Shown: positions 13,210-25,900 of the stretch, piece by piece
How the letters are laid out: every line of letters begins with the position of its first letter
Position numbering within the stretch: position 1 is the first letter of the stretch
Origin: Casuarius casuarius
Taxonomy: Eukaryota > Chordata > Aves > Casuariiformes > Casuariidae
DNA: 64,000 nt
Direction of reading: 5' to 3'
Assembly: GCA_003342895.1 (NCBI GenBank)
Contig: PTFA01000024.1
Span: 3,485,052 to 3,549,051, forward strand
The notes under the pieces: model-generated
What the model was told of the DNA's origin: nothing
Seen by the model: the letters and a program-made list of their open reading frames with translations, nothing else
Databases searched by the model: none
Program-made: the position numbers and the translations under genes

Positions 13210-16200
13210 ATTCAGGAAGCTGAAAATGCCTAAAACTAAAGCCACAGTCCCACAAAAAGTGTGTGTGGGTTATTATAATAAAAAAACTGTATATGAAACA
13301 AGCTGCTAAGAAAACATTCTATGGATGACAGATGAAAGGGAAGTCTATTTGTAATGTCATAAAGAATAATAATATTATGAGCAAATTTTATATAGACAGA
13401 GTAGCTTTTAATCTCAAAGGTTTTATAAGCTGTATTAAAGAATCATTTTCCTCACCAGTGAAAGACAGTCACTGAGGGAACATAAGCTGGCCTCACTAGC
13501 AGTACACTGACTTGAATTAGTTCCTCCCTGAGAGAAAGGGCAGTTTCACTCCCAAGAACCAGGTGGGGTTATAGAGGTGGAACAGACTGTAGGAAAGGGC
13601 AAAGACGTGTCTGCACTAATCTCCACAGTTCAGGATTTCAAATTCCATACTTGTTATCTGTCTTGATATCTCCTGGAAAAAAATGACTAATCATCAGCCC
13701 CACCATATAACATGATGATTAAAAGAAGAGAATTTCTAAACAATAACTTGGCTTCAAGCAGGTTAATATTTAGTTTTCAGATCTTTGTCTCCTACATCTT
13801 TTTGAAGGCACTTCCTCCAACAGTTTTATCAAAATTCAGATAGATTTTTAAGCATAAACAACATCTGATATTTGGCAATATTTAGTGCAAATAATTTTGA
13901 GTTCCTTGAAATTCCAGGGAGTCAAAAAATCATTCAAAAACAGATTGCTGAGCCTCCCTTCTCATGTATGTCATATGGACTCATAAAAAAAGTTCTTAGC
14001 AGTTTTTCCTAGTCCTTATTGATATTAAATTCATCATAAGATCTACTCATATATTGTGCCCTGTAGTACTTCACCTTGAAAGAAAGGCACGTGTAGTGAT
14101 CCAATTCATTCTTTTAACTTTGGAAACGTCAAAATATTTAATTTTAAGTATATTAGTTATTTCAAAGAAAAGAAGCTTGCCACAAAAGATCATGAAAAAC
14201 ATCAAATTAACATGACAAAAATGAAGTGATAATGAATTTACAAAAAATAGACTGTCTTATTTTTATCTGATTTATTCTTCCTCAGGCAAAAATGATTAAA
14301 ATGCAATAAGCAGTCACCACTACTTCTCTGTACTGCATAGTGAAGTCCATTCTGGTTTAAAAGAAATGGTAAAGTCATATTTGATTTTACTAAAAAACTG
14401 TGTTTATTTACAACCTTTTTTACTGTGGATCACACTGTGAACCTGCTGATTTCATTGGTAAATAACTACATGTCTAAACTGACACACAGACTCCTTTGGT
14501 ACAGTTTGAGTGACTGCTCACCATGGAAAGAAGCAACAGGTTCTCAATATGTGTCTGAGGATATGTGTTATCAGAGATAAATAGGACAGCATCTTGCAGG
14601 CTCCTGGGCAAAATAAAGTGTTGGATTAAAGTTGTTTAGAAAGCTTGTCTAGAGAAACATTGTAATCTGATTTAACCCATAAAATGTTGCCCAGACTTGC
14701 ATTAGAGACTCCAGACAATACCAGAGGGTGCCATAACTTTTTTAAAGGCACAGAAAAGTGGCCTTAGATTTAGAGTCCAATGCTTCTTATGCATAGACAG
14801 TTTACAGTCTTCATTACATCTCACAGATTTGCAATTAACTGCTAAATGATAGATCACAAATTGACTAGAGGTGTATTCGGATATTCTTTGATACAGTTCC
14901 AAGCAGATTCAAAGGCATATACAATCTCATTATATGGCCCTGGTATATCTGTTTAACTAGAATATTTTCAGTTAAAAACTGTGCTGCCTGACTAACCCAT
15001 GTTTGAAATTTTACCCACCTAGCCTTAATTTCGTCATAACATCCTTTGGTGGTTTATTGCCATCTTTGGACCCATATGTTCCTCCAATCAAATAGATATC
15101 CCGTAATAAAATATAGATATCACCACACTTAGAGGAGTACTCTATGCAAAGCCTTTCCCATATATATATGTAGATAGATAGACAAGTATTTATACCACTG
15201 TAAAAATTTTCCTCTCACATGCAGAGTTAAAAAAGAAAAAAGGTGAGAGAAAGAATGAAGTAGCTCATCAACTAATTATCTCTTATTACGAAGGAGAGAA
15301 GATAAGTGTGGGATTTGATGAAATTTGCTATGAACTCTCTACATAGATCTCACTTACTAGGGAACTGCTTGGTTACTACCTTGATGAGGGCTACTGAATA
15401 TCCTAATGTAATTTCAGTGGGTGCTCAGGCATCCTGGATGCTTCTCATGTCCTAGCGAAAGGACAAAAGCCGCAAACTCTGAGGTGTTGGGAAGCAAGGG
15501 GCATTTGGGACTGCAGTTAAGCAAGATTATTCAGTCCTCAGTTCAGGCAGATGGATTCCTAGAAGATGACACAAATAGCATGGCTACACTTTCAAAGAAA
15601 CAGACCTGCCAGTTAGCACTCTAACAGCAACCTCTGCAGGCTGATGTGCATTGTGGCAATAGAGGAACCCACAAAATGCGACATGAACAAATCAAGCTGG
15701 AAATTATGGCTTTTTTTCTTTTGATGTGAACTTAGTGCTTGCAACACTGTAGTCTTGGAAATGAATCTCTCACTTATACATCCCTGAAAGGCAGTGAAGT
15801 TCAAGAAACACCCATGTTGTGCTGCTTGCGGCTCTCAACTTAGTGCTGGAAAGAATACCACTACAGGGGTGAAAACAGTCCAAATTCCTCTCTTGTCAAT
15901 CCTGGGTGTCCTATAAGACTTCCAGCTGTAGTGGTATTTATTCATGTGAACAGCACTCCACTTTTGTGATCACTTTCAAAACTCAAAAAGTCACTAGAAA
16001 GTGAAGCCATTCAGGCATTATTCACTTAGATTAAGTGTGAATTAATGACCAATAAATACACCAAGTGGATCATATCATGCTACTGATTTCTCTGAGGCAG
16101 TACTAAATGGAAATCTTTGCTCTAACCTACATGTTAGCACTTTGAAAGCAGATTATGTCGCATTTTGCCAATACTAACAGCTGCTCTCATAGCACTCACT

Positions 16201-16816
16201 TGAAGGATTTGGTAAGGGAGACATCTTTCACATACGTGAAACTAGGAAAAGATAGGGATGTCTACATTTTCTTTCAAGCAACTCCTTGCTTCTAAGCTTG
16301 AGGTAGCTGGGCTTGATTCTCAGAGGCTGCAAGCAGCTCAGCGTGGTATATGATGTCAGTGAGAACTGTCATTGTGTTACAACTTTGAAAAATGGATTAA
16401 AAGTACTTTGAGTGCCATATGTTGAAGAAGGCTTCTGAAAACTTGGGCCTAAATGTTTTGCTCAGGACTGAAAAGTAGCTCATAGATGTTAGAGGCAGGA
16501 TTAGAGTGCAGGAGATGCCGTCTCTTGGCCCTCTGCTCAGGCTTTTTGAGCACACTGCCAGCAAACTGTCAGCAAAACATAGAAAGAGAAGGCTGTGTAG
16601 ATACCCCCCATTAATACTGTCCCTGTTAGAATTCCAAAAAGGATACGTTTTTATATTTTTTACACACCACAAGAAAAATCACAAGAGAATCAGTCCAAAA
16701 CGGATCAGTCTTTACCTTGTCATAGTGTGCTGTAAGTGTATGATGTGTCCTTCCAGTGGGTATTTCTCCTTTGACCTTGCATTGCTGCCACGTCAATGTA
16801 ACTGTGGGAAAATAGC
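13210..16816. other. Non-genic stretch; 3' flank of the kelch gene
   Basis: No coding feature supported. The right end should hold the 3' UTR of the minus-strand kelch gene whose stop is at 16817. A short TATA/GATA-type simple repeat lies near 15162-15182. Confidence 0.45.
15937..15942 (-). terminator. Candidate poly(A) signal of kelch gene
   Basis: The plus strand reads TTTATT, so the minus strand reads AATAAA about 880 nt past the stop codon at 16817. It is the nearest canonical hexamer I noticed downstream. No clear GT-rich element follows. Confidence 0.25.
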
Positions 16817-16965
16817 TTAGAATAAGTATGTATTTTCCATTACTTCCTTCTGCTGTCTGAAAATTGTATTTAAAATTCTCCCTCTTTCCCAGTATATTAG
16901 CATTCTTTGAAATGCAGCTATCAAGAGAAAGATAACTATAAATAAGAAATAGTACTGGCTCCAGT
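16817..16965 (-). CDS. Kelch gene terminal exon with membrane helix
   Basis: Acceptor ctttctgcatcacccgtag. The exon encodes WSQ, a hydrophobic run (YYFLFIVIFLLIAAF), then a basic, Gln-rich tail (RMLIYWERGR and IFRQQKE) and TAA. This predicts a C-terminal single-pass anchor with a short tail of about 30 residues. Composition and the clean stop make this one of the clearer exons, but its link to the kelch exons is by phase and order only. Confidence 0.6.
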
Positions 16966-19900
16966 CTACGGGTGATGCAGAAAGAGAATGATTTCCCTCT
17001 ACTTCTCTCTTATGAGAATGCTTTCTGGAAAAGATCAAGACATACTGTCTGCACATCCCACCGTGCAAGGAACGCAGGGAGTGACCCTTCCATAACCACC
17101 CAAAGGGGCAACAGACCCTTTTATTTTAGAGCAAATCTGGTTTACTATAAAAATGCGAAGTTCTCACCATGATGACTAATTTCCAAGTGAACCATTTGAA
17201 ATGCAAGCCTGAGTTGCAGGGGGTGGGGGCAGGAAAAGTGGGGAAGAGAAGAATGTTTTATTAATCAGTCTCAAAGGATAACTAGTTCAGAGGGGCATAG
17301 GATACCACAGGATATCAGTGTTGTCTGCAAAATGTCTTTTGCATCTCCTAGGAGGCTGGTATTAGCAGTCTGCAAGAAACTCTTCTTCTCTAACAGTAAA
17401 TAATCTGATAACAGTGTATTTTATTGGACATTAAATATCTTAAGAGGGAAATAATTTGTAATATTGAAAGCTAGCAGAATCCAATGCATACATATCAGTA
17501 CAGTATGTACTTTCATTAGAAAAGCCTCCAAACATGTCTATCATTTGTCCAACTGTAGCAAAAGCATGGCCCAACCTGGAAAGAATGAAATAACTTCTGA
17601 TTCCAAAAGTGTTTCTAGAATTAATAAAATTAGAAAATTATTAAATGGAGGGAAATAAGACTACCATTAGAGGAGGATAAGAATATTGCAGAAAGTATAT
17701 CATGTTTATAATGCTGTCAGTAGAAGCTTCTTTCCCTTTTTTTGAAGAGGCGATAAGTCATAATCCCATATTCCCAGTATGTTCCAATATCACAGAAGAA
17801 ATAATAATTCTTACCATTGATTTTCCCTCATCCACTTTTCAGCATCCTGGGCTAATCCCCAGATGTACAAAATGGATACGCTTTGTATGCTTCGAAGGTG
17901 GAAAGTCTTGGTCAAGATTTGGAACAAGAAATATCACGGCAGAACGTGGATATTTTCACAAGATCTGGAGTACTGCCACTACTGGGACCACTATATCCCA
18001 GTCCAAATAAAAGTAAATTTAAGAAGCAAACAATGAAGGAATTTGTACAAAAGATTATCAAATAATTTGCTTCAAAAGAATGAAAAACTTATTTTCTAAT
18101 TAAAACAAAATTAATCAATAAAAGACATTAGTACATAGAAGAAATGGAGTAACTCCTACACAGCAATGCCAAGTCTTAACTTATAAAACATCAAATCATA
18201 CCATTAAAGTTTAAAATATTATATGTGGTAAAATATTGCATCAGAGAATGTAAGTGAAAATGTTCATACAAGTTGTCCTTGAAGGACAGTGTCTCTGTGT
18301 TTACAAACTGTATGGCCTTTCTAAAGTCTTAGAGTTCTTCACATAATCAAGTTTAGGAGAAATGAGACATGTTTATTATGACTTTTAACATCTTCAAACA
18401 AATCAGCATACATTCCATCGATTTAAAATGTTAATTTCCTAAAATGTACCCTCAAAAGGATTTATACGCATTTTGTCAGACAAATACTGTAAACTATTTT
18501 ATTGCAGTTTCAGAATTTTATTCTCTAAAAAATAAAGTTAAGTACATTTCAAGATGTCATTGCAAAATAAAAAATCAAAAAGTATTGTTTGAAAATAAAT
18601 TGATATTAATTTTAAGGTTACTTTCCATTTTTTGCAATATTTTATAGGGCATAAGACACAACAAAATATCCAGTCCAGGTTCCCTGTTTGCATGTCACTA
18701 TCAAGAAACATGGCAATATTACTTTGTTAAGCTTTGTTAATTCAGCAAGAATACAAATTTAAAGCAAACAATAGTTCCTAACTAAGAAGTGAAACTTGGA
18801 AATAGTTCTCAAATGCCTGTGCTATATATATCTTTGGAGATATTCAAAACACAGCTGGACAAGGCCCTGAGTAACCTGAGCCATGCTGGCCATGCTTTGA
18901 ATGGGTGGTTGGACCAGATGACCCTCAGAGATCCCTTGCAACATAAATTACTCAGTGATTCAGTGGTCCAACCAAAAGAATGTCACTGTTCAGATGAGAT
19001 GCAATACTTACTCCCAGTTGCTGTAGAGAAAGTTGACTTCTCATTGTATACTAACTACTCAACTGAGAAAAAAGGATCCTGACTGAATAAGGAAAAATGT
19101 CTGATACCAGAAAAAGCAGAAAGAGAAAACAAATGGCTTGTTAAGACTAAATACATAAATGGCATTAACACTCAGTTTCTTTACATTGTCATAGTAACTT
19201 CTCTAACAGAGTTTGTGACTTCACTTCACTACAAATCTTCTATCAAGTTAGGAAAAGTTAGAATTAAAACCAAAGAGATATTCATGAAAAGACAGAAAAA
19301 GAAATGTGTATATTATCCCCTCTCATTGCTCAGTGAATCACGACTCATGCTCTGGCTGAGTTTCCAAGAGCTCAAGGGATTCCTCCTTGAATCAAACAGA
19401 TATGAAAGCATATCTCCTTTGCATCATCTGAATGGAATAACATCCTTTTCCACATGAAATTATTCAAAAACTCTGAGGGAATCAAAGTGCTTAACATCCA
19501 GATAGATAGTAGCCATGAAAAATAATTCAGTATACAAAATAGGCAGACTACTCATCTATTTGAACATGTTTTTGAGTCTATATGACTTTTAAAAGTTCTT
19601 TAAGAGTCTTAGACAAGAAAATAATACGTACATGCAGCATCTTTAACTGAGTAACCTAGGGTACTGACTTTCTAACAGAATTTATTAGATCCCATTATGG
19701 TCTAGTTTATAGACTAAACTATGGTCTAATCTTTAAAAAAAGATGTATTAGTTATGAGCATGGTTTTTTGCCTCAATAATTAAATTGGAACAACCTATGC
19801 TAGTATTATCATAATGATTATTTCTCATTTGTATAGTAAGGAATCAGTTAGGATCTTTCTTTATTGACCAAGACACCACTGTGCCAGGTACTGCATGAAC

Positions 19901-22900
19901 ACAGAACAAAAAGACAATGCTTATCCCTCAAATTCGCCATCTATAACATGACTTGTAACAAGGTAGCTGATTCCACTTTCTTGTGTAGGAGTAAGTGACT
20001 ATGCAAATTCAGCTGTTACACATGCCTGAGCAGACAATGTTAGCAACAGTCATGGAAAAGCTCTGCTGCACAACAGGACCTTCTGAGTAGGATGCTGTTC
20101 AGCGCAACCTTGCAGAACTACTTTCTTTCTTCAAGGTCTATTTAATCAAGTATTGTTCAGGTGAGAGGATATAAGTCTACTTACTAGCTATGCCAGCCCC
20201 CATGATTTATTTTTAGTGAGTAATACTTTGTCATGGAAATGTAAATATGGAGCCAAGGTCGAAATACATTCTCTAGGACAATCCATTCTTTGTGTACCTC
20301 ATTTGTAAAGCAGGCCTTATGATTTTTGCTGTAAAGCTTTTTATGGTAAAGGTGAAGGCATGAGAAATATTTTTCCATGACAATTACAGCTCTGAAAAAC
20401 TGCAGCAAACAGGATGGCAAATTAGTGGTTTGATTATACAGCTGGAATCATAGGCATGAACATTTTTAGCCACAATGTTCTTAAATTCTGCATTCTATAT
20501 CTACTCAAATTACTTTAGTGACTCAACTGCAAAGGGTATAAATTCAGTCCTGGCATAAGCAGGGTGCCACAATGATTGTTCTGTTTATGACAGGGGTAAA
20601 CATGTCCTAAAGCTATTTATCTGCCATTTATAAATACAATATAACAATTTTTTTAACGATCATGTTTGCTTCTTCTATTAACCATGATCGTATAACCACA
20701 TTTGTGTCCTTTCATTAGATATCTAATTAAACAGAAAGGGAAAAACAGTATGGGTAAGAAAGATCTTTCTGTACTATTAACCCATCTGAGTCATTCTAAA
20801 ACTCGTACTACTTATCATTCTGTCAACCATCATGAATGCGTTTAACTTAAAACAGAAAAAACAAAGCACAGAGGAAGGCAGATGGTTATGAAATTAATTT
20901 CACAACTAAACTCCCTTGATTCTGCAAGCAAAGATGCAAAGAAAGAGAAGAACCCATAGTACAGATCATTCCCATGCACATTACATAATTTGATTTTACT
21001 GATATTAGAAAACTCTGTGTTTAAAAATACGCTCAACTAAGATGTTTTCCTGGAGCTCCAAAACTGTTTGCCTTTCTGTCCTCAAAGGGCCTCAGTGAAC
21101 TCTATTTTTCAGGGAGTCTAAAGCTTCACATTAAGTGGAAAACACCTCTTATCATCATATTTTCATAATATAAGTATTTTTCGAGGACAACTCTTGTCTC
21201 TCTTTCTTGCATTAGACAGAGAGAAGAGACATTTTTGTTTAGCTGAACACTCATTTGCCATCTTTCATTGCTAGAATGACCTGTACATGAAATAAAACTT
21301 TCAAATGTTAGGAAAACATACTCTTAAAAAATAGCAATCTGAATGAATGCATAACATTTGCCTTTAGCCAAGAAAATACTCCAGTGGTAGCTGCCTATAA
21401 GGTTTTCCAAGACTGGTCTAACATTTAAAATATTTAAGCTTGCCTAGACAGATTAGTTTAATATCCACTTAAGGGGCAATTTCCCTTCCTATGGCATACT
21501 TTAGGATTTTTTAATGATATACAAAGTCAGACCACTTATTAATAATTATTTGGTTTGTTCCTACATTTTTCTAAAGAGAGATGGGAATTTGTGATTTACT
21601 ATGAGTTTTCTGGCTGTGGTTTTCATTATGTAAGCAGTATCCTACCGAGACAATTTTGAGTGCAGAAGGATTTTAGGATTTGTTTTTTTAAGAAGCAAAG
21701 AAGTCCTATATGGTTTTGAAACAATTGCCTTTCCTTGATGGATGCCATGCAGGAACGGATTTGGACTTTGGGGCGTAATCCATTACAGAGGCCTCGGTTG
21801 AGTTCAGTTTTGTCTACAAAGCAGGAATTCAATTTCTTTGTTATGTGTGTAGAATTCAGCATATCTTCCCCAAATGCTTAGCACTTATTCATTGAATGCT
21901 GAATGATTTTTCTCAGAATTTACAAATAAACCCATAAACTGGATTGAAAGGAACTAAAAATGAGTCAGAACATCAGCATCTGTGTGAGCTGGTTCTTTGC
22001 CCTCAATAATACAAACAACAGAATAAAGCAGCCCTTTCAGACTCTTCTTCATATTAAAACTAATTGAGATCTTGTATACAGGCTATATTTGAAGAAATTG
22101 AATAGTGGTTGTACCTGTTTATTTGGAAATACTGTAAGAAGGACAGGTGAACAACTCGGATAACTTTTAAATGGAATGGCTAGAATATAGCCTAAATAAT
22201 GACTGCTCTTCCTCTAGAGCTAACTCAAAGAAAGAGTTCTGCTGGTTTTAATGAGTCGGTAATATGAATAAAGCCAGATACTCATGTCATGTGTCACTAC
22301 AAGATTACAGGTTCCATCTCTCCCTGTTTTTAAAGATCCTATGACTGCATTCTTGCTCACGTGTCAATGCCTGATGGACACCTGGGGGCAGCAGTGGCTT
22401 GGTTGTAAATTGGTTAATGCTTTTGCTCTTTTGCTTCTAATGCTTTTGTTCTTTTCTTAAGCATGGCATTGGCATAAATGAATAGTACTCAACTGTTCAA
22501 TTAGAAAACTCGAGTCTTATAAACTCAGTCAAAGTCCCACCACCACCAGCTTGAGTATACACATACATGGCTATACCTTTCATTATTTGACCACAGTGCC
22601 TTAGCAGATACTTGGACAGGTATTTACAGGACAAGAAAATATGTGAGCCTCTGTTTCTACAGAATTCTTGGCTGCTGCACAAAGACTGTTAAGATAAGTG
22701 TGTTTTGGGAATAATTTTCTACCTATTTATCTACCGTGCACAGAAGAGAAACCATCAAATGTCTCTCATAATGGTTTGCATTATAAAACTAACAAATTAT
22801 GGTCACTGCTAACACAGGTAACTTGGACATTATGCAGGAAAGTAGAAGGGGAAGTCTGCATATTCCATTACAGCCCCACTGATGTAGATATTTTCCCATA

Positions 22901-25900
22901 AGTTAACATTTTGTTAAAAAAACAAAGAGGCTTATTTTGGATGAAAGTAACTCATGGATTGTTTGTGTGATTGACCTTGTTTTTGCATGTTTGAAGAAAC
23001 TGCATGGAAGGAAAGAGATTTCAGCAAAATTGGTAACACCTCCACCCTCAAATCCACAAACTATTTTAAACCTATTTATTACTGCCTTCAAAAATTCTGC
23101 TTTTTTCCTGGACAAGTCGCAAAGTCAGAAAATAAACAGGATTAATTCACCTCTCATGTGTGTGCATTATGATATAGTCTGTGATTTCACGATTGCCTAC
23201 TGGTTTTTTTTTTTCCCAATGGAATCTATACCTGATTCAGTCCACAATATGAATACTGCTCATTTCCTGAAAAAAGAAACAATGGAAAAACAGAAATACC
23301 GTCCAATAAGATTGCAATGACATTCATCCAGGTCATCAGTGGGCTTCTCAGAACTGTCTGCACAGACCTCTGTACTTGAACTAACAGAATAACTGTCTGA
23401 CATTTTGCCAGCCTCTATATGGACAAGCCCCGAAGGAAGATGAGATACTCCTGTATTTGTTGGCACCAAATAAATACTGAATTTCAGGAACGTTGAGTTA
23501 CGCTGAGGTGTCTTTGTCCTCACTGCTGAACTAGAAACTCAAAAGGTGGCAAAAGGGGAGATTAAGAGCACAGACCAAAGAGACAAATCTTAAGCCAAAG
23601 ACCATCCACAAAATTTCTGGTGCTATCCCAAACCTAAGCTTTCTAAAAAGAAAATTTGCCAGAATTTTGTATCCTGAACAAAACATAATAGCCAGCATCA
23701 GGGAAGAGAGACATATGGCTTGTAAAACTGTAGCCCTAATGATTACTCTTGGCAAAGTTATAAGGCATATTATAAAGAGGAGTGATAGTTGACCTTAAAA
23801 TTAGTAAATCTGCCTGAAAAATGTGTGTGTATGTATATGTGCACATGCATGTTTGTGTGTACATACGTACGTATGTGCATGTTTAAGGAGGAGATTTTTT
23901 TAAATTGCATAGTATGCTGAAAGACACAAACATTTTAGATACTAGACTTCTTTTAACCGTCACAATGACTAACTCTTTTTTGTAGAGCTATAATCTTTAA
24001 CCTATAGGTCACGACCCTCAAGCAGTCTTGAAGTGTTACATGGTAGAAGACAGTAAGCAGCAGCAGCAGTTCAGTTTCCTGTGAGCTGTCCAGAAGCTCA
24101 GTTCCCTCAAGGTGGGAAAGTGAGAAAAGACTGTAATGACTGACAGCAAGTGTTTATGTTAGCCAAGGAACTGCCTTTCATTACTGCCAAAAGCTCAGAT
24201 TTTTCCAAAGAAGGAAAGTGAACATAAACAGTGGCTGCCAGTTATTATTCCCAGTTTTCAAGGTCCTATTCTGGAGGAGGTGAGCTGCTAGCATGTGTAT
24301 AACTTCACTGGGTTGTACACAAGTAAGAGCTTCCAATGAGTTCCACTGATGGAATAAGTAAACATTTAGCTGTACTAAGCTCCAAATACCATCCACATAC
24401 TAGACAAATCAGAAAATCACATCGCTTTCATGTTCCCATTTCCTTAAAATTTTTTTTTAAAGAATTATGTCTGATGAAACTCTTTTAAATGTTGTCATAT
24501 ATGTTGATACATCTATTGATATGCCAAGAAAATGAAATCAAAACTCAAAATATCTTGATGAGGCTTCCAAAATACACTAACAAAGACTGCAAATGTCATC
24601 TTCATTTCAAATTTACTTTAGACTCCAAAGAATCTCGCTCAGCTCTTCCAGGCATTTTCTCATGGCAGTAGGTGATGAAAGATAATTTTTTCAGCATTTC
24701 TCCAACTAAACTGCAGGCTTAGCAGCATTAAATTGTATGTATTTTTATCATGCTTAGTGGGGTTTAATCTTTAATTTTAAATTGTATAAAAGCCTTACTT
24801 TGAAAGTAAACCAGCAAGGAAGCTGTTTGAGAAATGAATGAAGATTTTTTTGCCCTTTTAAAAGTGTACACAGTAACTGTTAATTTGTCATTTTGTTTTT
24901 TGTGGTTTTGTACCGTCTCTTTTAATGATTTCTACACTGGCTACACATTCATCTCTTACACATTTCTTATGCTAAGAAGCACACTGCAGAATTTTAATAA
25001 CAAAAGTGCTATTTCTTATTCTATTAGAGTAAAAAAAAATTTGCAGTCCTCAAAAACGGTATTATAAAAGAACTGCGTTATGGAGGCAGCATTAATGACA
25101 GAAAAAAATGAAGTTGCTTTGAGATTTGCATTTAAAGCAGCATTCATAATTTCCTCTCCTAGTTTTCTAACTTTGGCACACTCATTTTTTGGAGGACAAT
25201 TAAGTACTTCTTTGTAGGTGAAATACTTACAGAAGAATGTTTTTCCTACCTCAGGTCTTTTGCATCTATGTAACATCTTCATCAAAGAATTTTCTGTTTT
25301 GAATTTGATTTCTTTCATCATATTCTCTAGAATATAAACTTCTCAGGCCAGTTAACTGACTTTCTTAATGAGGATCATTTTAACAACATAGGTGTATCCT
25401 ATTTACTTCTAACTTAAGTATGCATGTCAACTTATGTATATTATGTCACAACCTAAAAATAATAATAATGTATTGTTTCTATATGTTTAAAGGTCAGAAA
25501 AAGTGACATTTTTCCTAAGAGAGTATTGGAAAGAAATACAGAGTTATACACTGTGTGCTGCCTGGAGCTTGAATTTCAGCTTGAAGCTGAAATTAGTTGA
25601 TAAATTCCTAACTATTTGTGAGCTCATTTTACTTTGACCCTTTGAATCAAATAATTCTTTGTTTTCCACTACGGTAGTCTTAAAAGAATTCATCACTAAC
25701 CTGGCAGCAGGTGCTGAACCTGTGGTTTTGAATGGGTTCCAACTAAGAAATACTGAAATATAATATGGAATTTTAAACCAAAAGTCATAGTAACAGCAGA
25801 GTAATTGTTCAATTTTTAACTTGTATCCCTTGTAAGAATTGTAAATTCTAAAAATTAGGGCTCTATATGACAGTACAAAAAGAATATTAACTATCCAAAA

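Noticed and set aside
22937..23320. 127-codon plus-strand frame
   Set aside because: No recognisable domain, poly-Phe from a T-run, antisense overlap with the 23.4-kb kelch exon.
24181..24396. Minus-strand frame between kelch exons (QWNSLEAL, NNNWQPLF)
   Set aside because: Contains Trp but no kelch order and no splice pair in phase with neighbours.
25250..25326. Minus-strand exon-like segment (NMMKEIKFKTENSLMKMLHR) with good splice sites
   Set aside because: Its phases (enter after one base, exit 0) do not fit between the 28.5 and 23.4 kb kelch exons, and it has no kelch character.
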